64,000 nt of DNA from Fistularia commersonii (GCA_037954325.1 JBBMNZ010000015.1:14240501-14304500); one strand, 5' to 3'. Shown: positions 1 through 15,200, counted from the first letter of the stretch. Numbers and translations are program-made. The notes: generated from the letters alone by a model not told the origin.

Positions 1-168
1 TTCCATGTGCTTTCCTCCACTTGAGTCTGTATGTGATGCAAGTTAGCATGCATAAATGTTTTTTTTTTGTTTGTTTGTTTTGTTTTAATTATGATCGTAA
101 TTGTTGTTTTTTCAGAACCTTGCTGCTCTCATTTGCCTTTAAAATATAATATTTGTCTGACATCTTAG

Positions 169-254
169 GCCCCGAGCAGCCTGCTGGATGCCTTGGAGCA
201 GCACTTGGCCTCTTTAGAGGGGAAGAAAGTCAAAGACTCAACAGCAGCCAGCAG
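169..254 (+). CDS. picalm: picalm exon, start of post-ANTH region
   Basis: Acceptor TTAG at 165-168 and donor GTAGGA at 255. It starts in phase 0 with codons A-P-S-S-L-L-D and ends with AG of a split Arg codon. It encodes SSLLDALEQHLASLEGKK followed by VKDSTAAS, a near-exact match to vertebrate PICALM just after the ANTH domain. Upstream bases 1-168 are intron with T-rich runs. Confidence 0.93.
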
Positions 255-3200
255 GTAGGACAGCTTCATCAGTTCACTTGGCCCGGTGTTTTTCTTGCTA
301 CTATTGGATTCATTTCAAAGGGTTTTCCACTCGAGAAACATCTAAATGCATAAAATACAAAGTGTTGCAATAGAATCCTCGAGACAAACACTGAATTATT
401 CAATGTTCAGAATGTCTCCAAATGTCAACTTTAAAAAATATTCAATGTTACTGCTCCAAACTCAGATATTCGTTAGAACTCAGATTTTGTCAAATAATAT
501 TTTACAGTAATTCCTAAATTACTGGTAAATTACACATGGTTTCTAATGATCCCCACCCTCAGCTTTATTCACTTAATTGCCACTTGTGTTGCCCTTTTCT
601 TTTTTTATTCACAGGTGATTTTCACCAATTATGTCCTGATTTTTTATCTGATCAGTGTCTGAGTAGAATTGAAAGAGGAAGTTTTGATTCTAGCTGCTCC
701 TCCTGCATGGTATAATCCACAGATTCAAACACATCTTATCACTCAGTAATTTCAAAGCAATAATGCAACCCAATGAGTCCGGCTTGTCTGTGTGCAAATG
801 TTTCTATTTGATCATTTTATGTTTCAGCCTTTCTCTTCCCAACTGTTGGTGTTTTTCTCTTAAATCAGGGCCAGCACTCTCTCCAATGCGGTTTCCTCCC
901 TGGCCAACACCGGCATATCTTTCACCAAAGTGGATGAGAGGGAAAAGCAAGCAGCTCTGGAGGAAGAGCAGGCTCGCCTAAAAGCACTTAAGGTATATTT
1001 TTGTCACTTGCGTACAGTCCGTTCAGCTTAATTGCGCTTTAGATCTGAGCAGCATTGTCCAATTACCTGTACTGTACAGCTATTCAATATTTGTACTTAT
1101 GTTATTTTTTTTTCCCTCGTTCAGATTCAGTCCAATTTTTCTGATGATTGAATGTCCTGTGCTTGCACACCTTTCTGTTTCTACTCCCAAAGCAACAGTT
1201 TTGGGCCGTTTTTAAAACCTCCCATACCTAATTGCTTAGAGAGATGCTTCTAATGCAGAATCTGTTTGAGAAAAACGTGTAATTGCTGTCAGCAGGAATG
1301 ATCAGTTGTTAGAAAAAAAAATGGAAAATGAGACATGGTTGTCCTATTGACAAATTCCATTTAGCGATTTGCTGACTCTTGTTAATCTTATCTTGCACCA
1401 ATCCACTGAAGCAAATGGAGGAATCAGTTATTTTCGTGGTTGGAATCCAGTTACATTGAAAAGCTGTGAGCCAATGTCGGCTAGGGCTGACATGCACAAC
1501 ATATTGAAAAGACTGACCACAGACCCTCATCAATACCCAGGCATTGATCAGTGCCTAATGTTGGGCTTCATTATTCAGGGCTTTTATTGAAACAGAACAC
1601 TGATGACCTTGTAGTCTGAAGTAGACATTTACTTCAAGGTAAAAGCTACACTTGATCTCGTTAGCGATGCTCCAATAACCAGATCTTTTAGGAGAACTGC
1701 AGTTACATCGAAAGGAGTATTACATGATAAGATTTTCAATACTGTGTCCTCATTGTGTAGGAGCAGCGTCTGAAAGAACTCCAGAAGAATCCTTCCACAG
1801 CAACCACAGACTCCTCCCCGGTCTCTGGGGTGGGCGGGACCATTAACTCAAACCCTGCCATTGACCTCTTCTCTACCTCCAGCTCCAATAACAGGTGAGG
1901 CAACAGAGCCCTCATCCTGAAAGTCTTTTTTTTTTTTTTTTTTTTTTTTTAAACGGTCACGTCGACAACTCTTAATCAATGTTTTTCGAAATTCAGTGTC
2001 GTAAAAATTAGAATTCATGTGCAAATAAACATACATTTGAGTATTTGAATACATAACCGATTCATTTGCTCGCAGCTCAAATGCAACATTTTGTTTTAGA
2101 AACTGCAGCATTTGGAAATCAAAGCCCAAAGCCAAATCGGTTGTGTCAGCATGCCGCTTCCACATGAGTTGTCCACGTTTCAAGAGTTATTGAATACTCT
2201 TCAAATATTGACGGAGACTTAAGAAACTATTGTTTAGTTTAGGATCTAGTTCTTTGTTTAATAACAACAAATCTGTACTGTAGTTCTGAAAGCCAGTGTA
2301 GCACTATTTTGGAATGAAATCAAACCTCATTCTTTTTAGTTCTTTTGGCACTTATTTATTGTTAACGGGTGACCGATTTGTCCTCTGTGCCCTCGGTTTT
2401 GGACATTTTTCTCTCAGCACCTCGAAGGCAGCCAACGACCTGCTGGACCTGCAGCCAGCTTTCCAGCAGCCTTTGCCCCTCTCCACCACCAACACATGGG
2501 GAGGTGAGAGCTTCTCCTGGCAGCGCTTCCGTGCACGCTGCTTTTTTTGTACACAGACATACATTAGCAAACACATATCTTGAACTCTCTCACCACACAC
2601 ATTCAGCACTATGCATCTTTTGAAATGTGTTAAGTTTGAGCATTACAATTCTCCAGTCCAATACAAATACGCAAACGCAACAGCAGAATAAAAGGATAAT
2701 AGCACCTCCTCCAGAGGGATTACAGCTTCCAGTGTATTGACCTAAGATCTTGGAAACATCTTTTCGATTTGTTTCAAGGCCTCTGTTTGGGTAGTTTTTA
2801 TTTTGTCTGGCTCTGCAAACAGTGTTATGACAGAATAGTATCACTCATTTGTTTCCAATGATCTTCAAGTTATGTTTTCAATTTGCTTTGACATGTTGAC
2901 TCACCAGATGGAGGATGTTTGCCCACATACTTTTGGTGGATGAGCTAAATAATGGTGACATCCCAGCTATCACTGCTCTGTCTGACAGCCTTTGAGTAAG
3001 ACTGATACGGGTGCTGAATACTGTCTGTCCAAAGTGCCAGCACAAATAGGCCTTTATATTCCTATCACCGCAGTTTGTCGCAGATCCATACGATAGCTAT
3101 GTTTGGTTGTGTGAAGAAGAGGAACGGGTCTTTAACAGGAAGGACTCTTAGCAGCTGTTCGAAACCGATTCTCTGGCACCCTTCATGCAGCTGCAGTCAC

Positions 3201-6200
3201 TTGCGCTCTATTAGGAACATTTGGTGGAGACAATGATGCTAGAAAGAAAATGCCACATAGAAACACTGTCTAAACCTTTTGCCAGGGGTATACCGGGGAT
3301 ACATCATGTAATGGTTAGGAAACCACAATGTCCTTGTTGTTCACACACTTCTGTGAGGTGATCTCAAATGTGATATGTAAAATACATGCATAATTATTTA
3401 TTTGAATGTTAACTTTGGGTGTGAGGAATTTCCAGTAGGATTCTAAAAGAATGTTTATTTCATGGATTTAGGATTTACTCAAACACATGGTCTCTATTTA
3501 ATTAATCAATTCCAGAAAGTCTGTTAAAGAAAGAAAAGTGCTGCAGTTTGTCTACAAGCGTGCATGAAGTTTTGCATGAGTAGTGAGTGTAAGCATGTTC
3601 TTATCATGTGAACGTTGTGCTTAACTCTTCTCAAAAGTGTGTTTCATTTCCCTGTGTGTGTTTATGTGTGCCGGTAATACGATTTACACGTTACAAACCA
3701 CAGTGAAAAAGAACTAGTTCGAGGAATAAAAATTTAGTCAGTGAAACCCATACAAGTCAGCTGTTTCTTATACTAATATGTATTTTATTATTTCTACTTG
3801 TGCCTTCTTACTATGCAGAGGTAATGATAGCAACAGTCTTGAATTAGTGCCACCTACTGCTTAGCTTAAAGAAACAACTCCATTGAAGCGTAATGAATTT
3901 AAACACCAGCTCTAATTTTATTTGGATTCATTTTTATTTATTTATTTTTGTTCTTTTTCTGAAAATCTGATCAAGGAGTACGTTATTTCCAAGATAATCC
4001 AACTAATTCCCATGATACATATCTAAATGAATCAGTCATTGGGAAAATTATCAGAGCGTTGAGCTATAATGATGATCTTACTTTCTGAAATGGTTTTGGC
4101 TAAATAGTTACTTATTTGTCAGAATTTGCACAAGAAGCTCACTTTTTATGGCATTTTGTTCCCCACATTTGTTTTTACATTGGAGTATAATTTGGATTTG
4201 TTGCATTTACAGTCTTATCTCACATCTCTTTCATATTGTTTGCTTTCCACTTTAGTCTCATGATATACTTTCTACAAATAGTGTGGTTGATCCAGATATC
4301 ACAAGTGTTTGCTCAAGATATAAGTAAGGTCTAGATTTCTCCTGGGTTCTTACTGGGTTTTTATTGTTGAGCGTTTTCCCTTAGAGTGATATGAGTTTCG
4401 CATCTAATTCAGGCATTCGTGTACAGACTGGAGTTCAAACTAATTTATGGGATTACAATGTCTGTACTCCATGGGCACACTCCGATTACCCAGATAGTTA
4501 CCCATTGTTAACAGAATCTCAAAATGTTTTCTTTATATCACAATGGTTTTCTACTAACAACTCCTGATCTGGACTCTTCTAACCTTGCGGATGCAATTGC
4601 ATGTCTCACCTGTAATTTGAAAGAGGAAGAAATAGTGCCTCAAATGTGAAGTGTAACAACCTATCATTCTTTCTTTACCTGTGTGAAGATTTTCATCACC
4701 TGCATCACTGACAGTTTTCCTCCTGAACATCATTTTGCATGTACTTTTGAAGTCTTAACTTCATCTTAACCCTCATCTTCCATACTTCTGTTCCTCCTTT
4801 TCTTTTTGATCATCCCACCTACCCCATCTGTTCATCCAGAACCTTTTCCCTGTGCGGCAGAAGCTGTGGAGGAATCCATTCCAATCTCAAACCCTTTCCT
4901 TACACTACCTGTCTTGGATGGTGTCCACCCGGCTGCCGCGTCCTCAGACGCCGGCAGTCTGTCTTCTCGGACACCCAGCCATGAAGTGTTCGGTGGGATT
5001 GTTTTGCTGCATCTCTTATTTTACATCTCTGCAAGCTCATTTTCTCTGCTGCTGTCTCAGACATGTCAGTGTGATTCTCGATTTAGTTTTAAAATGTTAT
5101 CGATCGAGCCAATCCCCCCTAACCTGAACCCCCCGCCCCATGAAGATGACCATTTTACTTAACCCATTTGATCGGTGTCCATCTGTAGGCCGTAATGTGA
5201 TGTTTTAGTGTCCCCACTTACACTGAGGTCAGTTTTGTAATATTTCGGTCAAAGCAACGACTCGAATGAGGCTAAGCAACAAAAGAGCTCCTCTTTGTAA
5301 TACCCAGAATACCTCAACTCCACAAATATCTGAAGCAGAAGCTTAATTCATATCTATGAAACCGTTAATTTGTCAGCAAATTATGATTCGCATGTAGGAA
5401 ACTTCGTTTTGCAAGGCTGAAGTTATTTCACTGAATGAGTTTGGCAAGTCAAGTAGGGAAAGAAATGCAGGAAATGCCTGAAGTGATTTAGGGTCACTGG
5501 TCAGAACATACTGTTTCTGGCCTCTTTTTTTTTTTTTTCGACATTCATCAAACATCTGACATGCTACCAGATATTTACTTCCCCCTACCCTCCTGAGCCA
5601 TGTTTCACTATGTTTATTTTCTCAGCCCTCTACATTCTTTGATTGTTAAATCTGGCATGAACTTTCATTTGCTTATCTTTCTGTTTGTGTTTCCAAGCCC
5701 AACTTTTTTTTTTCTTGCATGTTGATTGTCCATCTTTCTCTATTTGCATGATTTTAATGTTTGTTTTTTCTGCAGATCATTACAATCCATTTTTTGATTC
5801 AAGTTCTTCCCTGTCATCTGATCTTGACGGTCCTACTCAGATAGATACATTTGTCACAGGTACCAGCTGGCTAATGGATTTGTGATATGTGAACAGCAGT
5901 GTATTAGTTGGGATCTGTCATTAGTAGAATGTGTCTGACATGGTGTGGTTCTTAGGCTTCCCGCTTCTGGTTGTGAGTCTTCATTGTCCTGTTTTTAGCC
6001 ACTAGTTGCACATAGTTATGTGATGAGTGCTGCTTCCTCTGCTCTTCACCTGAAAATCCTGACCTTTGTTCCCCTCTGCTTAAGCAGCATTTTTCAGTCT
6101 TGCAGGTCTACACTTCCTTTTGCTGTGATAAGGTTCAACACACCAGTGCAGTCTAATCAATCACTTTGCCGGCTATCAGGAAGTCCTTTTTCACACAACT

Positions 6201-9200
6201 GTGATCAGGGCATTGATTGGAGCATGTTTGAATGTTAAGTCTAAAGATTCAGTTTAGCAGTCACATACCTGAGCATGGAATTAAGGTCTTTACTATGACA
6301 ATCTGGATCCACGGCAGTCATGGTCATCCTATAAGTTGGTGTTAATACCAAATGTATAATGACAGGGTTACTTTGAAAGCCGGAGGAAGCTATTTTTCTA
6401 GGTTTCCTCCTCACAAGCTCTATAAGGTGATGAGAATCATTTAGATAACCGATTGCAACACTTGCCTCTTATTGCCAGAGAATGTGAGTACGGCTCAGAT
6501 GAACAATCAAGCATTCACTTATTCACAAGTCATTATACCCTGAAAACCATGTCGTAATTTTTATTCAGCAATTCCGCTGCTGGCTGCATAATGCTGCTTT
6601 ATAAAGACCTGCCTGCAATCACTTGGCTTCCCCTAATGTGCTTTCAGTGCTGCGATTAATTTTTTTCTCCTCTGGCCTCATGTCTTCATAATCCTTTTCC
6701 TCCCTCCTCTCTCTTCATCATTGCCCGACTGCTCTCCTTGCTGTGTGTTAGACACCTACTGTGGGCCAAGCTCTTACACCACCACTCCTCTCTTTCACTC
6801 TGAAACCACTGCTGTAGCTGGTCTATTCAGAGGTAGGTACATCGAGCTTCATCTTGGCGCCCCCTCTCAATACAGAAGCAGTACTTAATCGTGCACTCTT
6901 TTCCTCCTTTTCCTGGCGAGCAAATGTATAGTTTGAACTGGTGGCAGCTTTTATTGCACAAGACAAAGGTTATTAGGGAGTTGATGGGACATATAACCAA
7001 GAACAACCTATAGACGGTTATTTTTAATTTTCATTAACTTCCGATGTAAAATGAGAGTAAGAAAAATAAAGAATATCAGAATTACTGCATAATTTATTTC
7101 TCATACAGAGGGGATTGTTTTAGACGCCAGCTGCTGCCCAATATATGGAAAATAATCTACGTAGCGTCAAGTGCCAATGCGGAGCCGCCCATTGGTTTCC
7201 CTGGTTATTTGACTCCCCCCCTCAATTCATATTCATTGATAAGATTATAAACACTTCCAAGACATAAAACTGTTGATGTATTTGAGGGTTGGTTATCATC
7301 TGATCATTGGTTTCTTTCTCCGCAGGGTTCACCGCCTCGCCAACACCCCAACAGCCGCAGAACTCTCAAGGCCTTAACGTTGACTTTGACTCAGTATTTG
7401 GGAACAACACAAATGCCAACAACTTGGATTCCACAGGTAAGGGGCCTTTTTCTTTCCCCTGCCGTTCTTTGGAAGTCTGGTTTTACACCGCTGCTGCTTG
7501 GCAGACAGATTTGCGTGTTCGTGTTCAGGCTGAGAAAATCAAAGTGGCGGACTTTGACTTGTTTATCCAGCATGTGAGAATAATGCGGACTGAATAGAAT
7601 GCCTGAGCAGATTATGAAAGTCAGTCTTTTAAATGCGACAGATGGGAACTCATTCCTGGATGCCATGGGCTCATTGGGTTGAGCCACTCTTTGAGGATTG
7701 TTGGCAAAGTCAAAGAATATTTTTAATTGCTATTGCAACACCGCTCCTGAAACTCTGATTGCTGATGTTACATTTCCAGTTTCTCTCCAGAAGCTGGCAT
7801 TTCGAATGATATCAATTCCATTTGATCTTAATATATTATGCTGTCCCTTCAGGGAGTTGAGATTTTGCAATTGTAACTATCCATGCAAATTCAACAAAGC
7901 TGCGCAATATTTGGAGGAGCATGCTAATTTTCAGCATTCTCATGTTGACTTTACAAAATGTATTCAGACAACAAACTGCATTAAGCATATCGAAAACCTC
8001 GGTTTTCCAAGTAACCCTTCAAACTACTTTTCGTATGGTCCACACCAAAAAAGTGGGCCCTATCTATTTTGTACTGCAAAAAGAAGACCTTTCAAGGAAC
8101 AAGATATTGGTTTACTCAAGGCATCATTAGACAACTGTGACCATATCTTTACAAGCATATCATAAAAACCTGTCATCTGACTCACTCGTGTGTTGTGTGC
8201 CTCTGCCATCTCATTACAGGCTTTATTTTTAGCATGAACAGGTGCAAAAGATGACATTGCGTGTTGCATTTGTATTTTGAAATCATCTCAATCAGCGATT
8301 GACTCGTGTGTCTACATCAAATTCAGCCCTCATTTTTTACTTTACTAGATATTTCCCTTCTATCTTTTTAATGTAGAAATTGCTTAGAGGTATTCAGTAG
8401 TAGAAATTAGTGGACACCTCAGCATATGTACCATTTTGTGAGGAAAAACAGATAAGATCAATGCGTCCATGATATTTAAATTTTGACCTTTTTCTGACAA
8501 ACTGTCGCTAACAGTGCTACTAAAGTGTGACTCAGGTGTGATGTCAACAGTTTTACTGTTCGCATCAGTCGTGAGAATACCCCAACATCATTATTTTGCT
8601 AAGGATAAATGAAGTGACAATTAACAAACTCACTTGTTGGCACAACTTCACCAGGTTCTTTGCTGCTCACAATCTCACAAGTTTTTTTATTCATTAAGTT
8701 ATTTATTCATTTTCTCTCTCTTCCCTTGTCCTGGGATGAAACACACTTCCTGTGGGCTTGGCTTTTTGCATGGCATATGCATGACTGGGTGAGTTGACTG
8801 GACGCCTACTCCTCTCACACAGTCTTGGCGTGATAAGTTTACTGTTATGGCTGCTTCCTGCTTCATTCCCACTCAACATCCCCACCTTCTCTCTCTCTCT
8901 CTCTCTGTCTGTGTTTGTGAATATATTTTCCTTTTTTGTGTTTGTCTTCATGTGTTGCTATGTTGTTTCTTTTGTGTTGTACAATGTCTTAAATGTTCTT
9001 GGCCCCGAATCTTTCTCTCTCCTCCTGCTCTGTTTTCCTTTTCCCTTTGTCCCGACCCCCTTTGATTAAGATGCTTTAGGTGGAATCCTGAAACCTACAG
9101 TGGCATCTTCTCCAAATCAGAGCATGACACCGAACGGACAGCAGTCCCACAAACTGGTGTCCAACGACTTAGACTCCTCACTGGCCAACCTGGTTGGCAG

Positions 9201-12200
9201 TAAGTGCCCTTAACTGTTTTGACCAAATAAATACTTTCTTTTCAAAAAACTTTATCTTAGAAAGCCCAAAATAGACCATTTCCAAGTTTATAATCGCCTG
9301 AAAATAATTCTAGGTATTTTCCTACCTAGTGTGTTTTGTTTTAAAAGCACTGACAGTTGACAGATCTTGGTTGTGACCGGAAAATGTGAGCTTAACTCAG
9401 AGATTGTGTTACGCCTGCTCTAAAATCCCAGGACTTTGTCGTTTTTCAATGGCAGAACCCCTTGGTATTCATTTCAGTGCTCCAGTCAACAGAATGGAAT
9501 GCTCTCATAATCCCTGTTAGCAATTTAAACATGAGTCTCATGCAGTTTACAGGGCAAATGCAGACTGAAATAATCAGTTATGCAGTCACATCCATACAAT
9601 ATGCAGATTTGATTTAGAGTGGAATAGAAAAAAAAATCAACAATCAAGGTATTTCGGGTTTCATCGTAAGATTAATCTCTAGTTATAAACTGTCACGATG
9701 GAGTTGGCAAATTATTTACTGAAATGTTGACATTTAATGCTAAACCAGAGAGGGAAATTAAGAGAAAATATAACACTGTAATATCAATTAGTATTTTCAT
9801 TGCTGTATATTCAGTACTAACCGCCTGTCTCTCCTAGATCTGGGAATAGGCAACGGCACTGCAAAGAAGTAAGTGCACACACAGGTGATATTTAACTTTT
9901 TGGCCTTTGCCAAGGCATACTCACAGCATCATCTCACTTCAATTGCTGCAGTGATCTTCATTGGACTCAGCCAGGTGAGAAGAAGCTGACAGGGGGAACC
10001 AACTGGCAACCAAAGACGGCTCCTTCCACCACCTGGAACCCCGCAACCATGGTAAACCCACCACCTGTCTGTATTTATCCCTCAATAATTAAAAAATAAT
10101 AACTCGTGACTGAAGGTTGAGTGGAAAAACGTTTCGTATAGACTGTGGTTTTATAGAGAATCTGCTCAGTGAGAGATCTGTGTCCATCTGGCGTCTTTTC
10201 CCGGCTCAAAAGGACCGGTGTACCTCTGTAGCGTCCTGCCAGGACAGCTCAAGTGTACGCTTTCCTGCAAAGAAGCATGTAGATGCCATGACGCAGAGCT
10301 TTTGCTTGTGTTCAAATTAATTGTTTCAAATATATACTTTACTCAAACTGTTCCCATTTATCTTTTTTAACAACGAGTTTGTTATTTTGGTGTTAAATCG
10401 ATAAAAAAAGGCAATGAAAGAGCTGCAAATTTAAATTTTGAACACCAGTATTCCAAAGCGCCATACCAACCTGTCCTCTTGAGCCACTGAATGTGAGAAC
10501 AGACCAGTATTTGGTTGTGCTGTAATTAACCTGCCTTATTTTTAATGCAATTCAAATATGTCCATTTGCGTTGTGGCAATTCAAACTAATCAGAATTACT
10601 TAGCCTGTTCTATGTCTACATCCCAGTATTTTTTTTTTTTGTTCCAAATTATATTTTTAACATGTTTGTTTGTTACACTTGATCCTCCGACCAAATATAC
10701 AGAACGGTGTGCATTTTGTGCAATACGTAAGTTCAACCCTATTGTATATAATGTTCTCTCTGCTCTGTGCCCACTGCTGCCATGCACTTGTTGTCTCATC
10801 ACAATGAGCCGCTGCACCCTGTCCTGAGGTCATACCGCCGCTAGTCACAATCAGGATTGCTTTTAACACCACAGCTGCCGGAGCCACGGCCCTAAACATG
10901 CACACAGCCGCGGCACAGGCTTGCTTTCAACAACAGCTTCATAACAAGATCTCATTACTGTTAATTCAGCCTTTCCCCCCCGACTCAGTTGACAGAGTTC
11001 TGAGTGATTGTCAGAGCAGGTGACCCACCTTTTGTACTGAAGTGTAAGCAGGTGTAACAGTGCTAACCAGGTGTACCAACAGTCACAATTCCTGCCGATG
11101 GCATCCTGTTGAAATGCTCTAAGAAGAGTTGATTAGTTGAGATTTTTTTTTAGTACTACATCTCTCTTAGACCAAGCATGTTGGACAGAAGTGATTCAAT
11201 AAAACCGGTATGAATGGTTTTCCTCTTGTAATGACAGTTATTAGAGCCAAAGTCAAAAGGCTAGAACCAACAGAAGAAGACAGTTCATTGGCTTCATATA
11301 ACCCTTGTTTCACCTGAACACAGCACGCGACCTTCAGGCGATGGTCATTTACCCTGCACCTTCTGCACCTGCAGTTACGTATACTCAGCTTACAAAAAGG
11401 AAAACCAAATATTGTCAAACTTGACAAGAAACTAGGCAGTGTTTGCTGATGTTTTTGACACATTTTTCACTGGGTTTCATCATAAAGCCTGGTCCAGTGA
11501 GGAATATTTCCTGGGGTGCCCTTTGAGTTCATAATGAGAAGATGAAATGAAGTTATAAATTGATGAGCTGGTTTTGCGCCGCCCCCTCCTCCCCCCAGAA
11601 ACACATTTACTGAATTGTTGTCTTCCGTTTCTTTCATCATGTAATAATTCACTGAAGCCGGCCGTCCAATCAAAGTGATTCTGCTCAGCAAAAGGCCTCA
11701 TCCAACAATTCAACTTGCTCAATTGGATAGAAAATCCTGCAACGAGAGCTGCCAACCTGCAGGGACACCGGACTGAGAGCTGACCTATGGACTGAGAGCT
11801 GACAGTTAGCTTGTTTTTTTTTTTTTTGTGCTATGAGTCTCTGATAGTCTGACCCTCTCTGTCCTTGGTGATGTCAGACGATGATCGAAAGCCGATGAAT
11901 CTTCTCAGAAACCAGGAAGAAGGAGACACGACCCACAGTCAGTTCCTGTTGAATGGATTCCTGAGTACGATAATGAAAAAGGCCAGTCTCATCATGTCAG
12001 CCGTTCTAAAAGCTCCCCGAAACAGTCCGAACATTGTCACCAAGGAGGAGTTTGAGGAGAAACGAGCACAGTCTGCGATGAAAGCGTCAGTGTTGGCACC
12101 GACGTCCCATCTGACTCACTTGCACCTCCCTCGCCAACAACTGAATAGTTAATGAAACGCATCCTTCCCGAGCGGGCAGGGCACGGAACAAATCTGGGTT

Positions 12201-15200
12201 TGTTATCACTGCGGGGGCTGCTGGAGGAGCGAGAAGCGCTCAGAGAAACAGGCCGGAGCTCTGCACCTGCCACTGACCAACTTGTACCTCCAGGACTCCC
12301 TCCTCTCAGTTTGCCCTCTTTCTCCTCTAAGCGATTCCGTCGTTTAAAGGAAACGCCAGATGTAAAAAAAAAAAAAAAAAGGGCATCCGAAACCCTTTCG
12401 TCATCTTTATTTTACGAGAAGTCAGCGCGGTTTTCTCGGCCTTGATCACCTTTTCTACTCTGCCCTGAGCGTGCGTCCTAATAATAGATCCTCACATGGT
12501 CTGAATCCTGCAGTGATTTTCTCACAGACTCCCTTGTCTTGCTATCTTCTATAACTCCTCCACTTAAGTTGCATCCTAAATTTGCTGTGAAAAACTCTGG
12601 AGCCGAAGCCCACGCAAGCTTAGCGCTAAGGCAGAGCGAGGTCAGCTCACTCATGTGATTAGTCTTTTTATGAGAATATATACCTAAGTCGCGGCAGAGG
12701 CGGAGAGGGGATTGCACCGGAGCACTCTTTGCTGCATTTACCTCTTAACTGCAGTTTTAATGAATGAAATGCACTTGAGTCACTAACGTCCTGTTTCTCT
12801 CAGACTCATCTTGACTCTTGTCCGTGTTTCACTTCAGGCACCATCTGTCATGGCTTTCCCCACAACCACACCCACGGGCATGATGGCATATGCGATGGTA
12901 AGCCAGCTGGGACGGCCTTTGCAGCAGTATTCATGCAGTAAAAGTCGATTCTTGGAATTCGTGTGCTGTATATTTTTTTTGTTTAATAGCACAAGCCGTA
13001 GCTCCTCACGAAAACTAGGATGTGTACTGTCTTGCAAGTTGAGCAAAATAGATTGGCTGTTAAATTCAGATTTCCTTTATATCCTGCATCCTCAATAAAA
13101 ACCCAGGTCCTCTTTTTAGTTGTCGAAGTTATGAATCATGTCATACTTAAAACAACCAATTATGCCCAAGAAACATGTATTTAATCGGTGAGGTCTTACA
13201 TTAACTTTACCGAGCCATTTTGCTTCTTTCCCGTGATTATTGTGTTTGAGGGTGTGATATTTCGTCTGAACTTTGGCCTACAAAAGTCACTTTAGATCTT
13301 TAAATACTGTCCACGGGATACTGGAAGGAACCTCCCAAAGACAAATAAGCAAAAGGTTAACCGTTAGTGTCGGTACACGCAACAATAGATTTGGGTGTCT
13401 TTCTAGACTACTTCTGCTTTTGATACTTGTTCTGTTGACAGGACATCCTTAAATTATAGAGAGTTCCAGCCAAATTCTACAAAATAGGATCTATATCTTC
13501 ACTTGCATTTATAAACCCATTATCATTCTTGCCTGTCCATTTCAGAGAAGAGAAGGGCTAAACATTATTCTACATCTTGCAAAATATTTATTTACTTTGC
13601 GCTGTATTTCCTCCTTCAGCCCCCCAACATGGGCTCCGTGATGATGACACAGCCCACGATGATCTACACCCAGCCAGTGATGAGGCCAGCCAACCCCTTT
13701 GGATCCAATCCAGGTGCTCAGGTAAGAAGAAGCCCTGCTTCTCCCTGCGTCTCCAGATGTTTCTCTCAGGAGCCAGATTTATAACAGTGATCTGGATTTG
13801 TGATTTATCAATTGCGCTCTTCAAGACAGTAATACATACATGCATGCATACATTGATAGACATATGCATGCATGCATTTGTCTCATAAATAAATCCATTC
13901 ACGTCAACTTTTTTTTTCCTTGAGAATCTGAATCACCTCAGACTTGAAACATCCACACCCAAAAACAGCCATACAGGGAGATTGATAGAATCCTGCTATG
14001 TTTATTTCCATATAAGTGGTTGTTGCTGGCTATTCACAGAGAGGAAGCTGAGAGAACGGGCTATGAGAAAGCAAAACAAAGGTCAGAGAAACTGGGAGGA
14101 GCAGATCTTAGTTTGCTTCCTATTTAAGTTCCTGTTTTACAAATACCAACCTCGGTGTTGAAATAAAAGCTGTCAGCATTACAGCGTTTACACATGTAGC
14201 CCCCGTTGTCAAAGTATGTTTCATAAGAGCGCTAGGCTTTTGTTTTTCTCCAAATCAAATCCATCAACTTGTCTCTTTACTGTGTTTCTCAAAAGTTTCC
14301 CATGGAATTTCCAAACTTTTTTTTTTTTTTGGAAGTGTCTCAACATCCAAGGAAGTAGATGACTATATATATATTTTTGTTCAAACAAACTCAGTGCATT
14401 GGGTACATTTTGGCCCTTGAACGCAACACCTTTCATAATCTACCATTAAAAGTAAATTTGACTGTGATCATTGATGAAAAATAACATTTGGATCATCCAC
14501 TAAGATCAGCACATCTAACAGTTCGAATTCGAATAAAATTCTTCAGGCGAAATTCAACTTTTGAATCGGTTCATTTCTCATTCTTTTTCGCTGTTATTTA
14601 AGCAAAAGCGACCCCCACAATCCCACGGCCTCCCTGTGCACAATTTGCCACCATCCCAACCCCAAATGTGATTGGCCGACAGCTGCGACGGCTCCGCAGC
14701 GACAATTCTGATGCGATTTTTACTTGACGGGATCTTCTCCTCTCCTTCTTGTCTGCTCTCCTCTGTGACTCAGTCACCCTCCACCTCTAGTCCGTCCAGT
14801 CTGGGCCACCTCAGAGCGCCAGTGAAGGACCCCTTTGCGCAGCTCTTCCTGCAGAATTTCTTATAGAGTATCTGTATGTACCGGCCGTCATCTGTGTGAA
14901 CCTGCTTGAAACTCGAGATCCTTGGTCCGTTGATGAGCCGCATGCTTGATGAACGTGCGAATGGAGTTTGCAGTGTTATGGCTGTTTTTTTTTTTTTTTT
15001 TTTTTCCTCTACGTGACCAAAAGTGCACGTCGCTCCACCCCAGTGCAACTGATTCTGCGAATTGTCACACGTGTAGCCCGGGACAACCACATTGCATGAG
15101 CAGAACTTGTAGCATTTGTTTTTTTTTTTGTTTTTTTTTCCAACTTGAAGACTTTTTACAAATATGTCGATGACTGCAACAAGAAGAGGTCTCTGAAACC

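Noticed and set aside
7698..8165. 155-codon + strand open frame inside a picalm intron
   Set aside because: No recognisable domain, no transcript structure around it; consistent with chance in AT-rich sequence.
11865..12152. 95-codon frame (MVMSDDDRKPMNLLRNQ...) in a picalm intron
   Set aside because: Looks protein-like, but no family was recognised and it does not fit the picalm splice frame as a needed exon. Worth a database search only.
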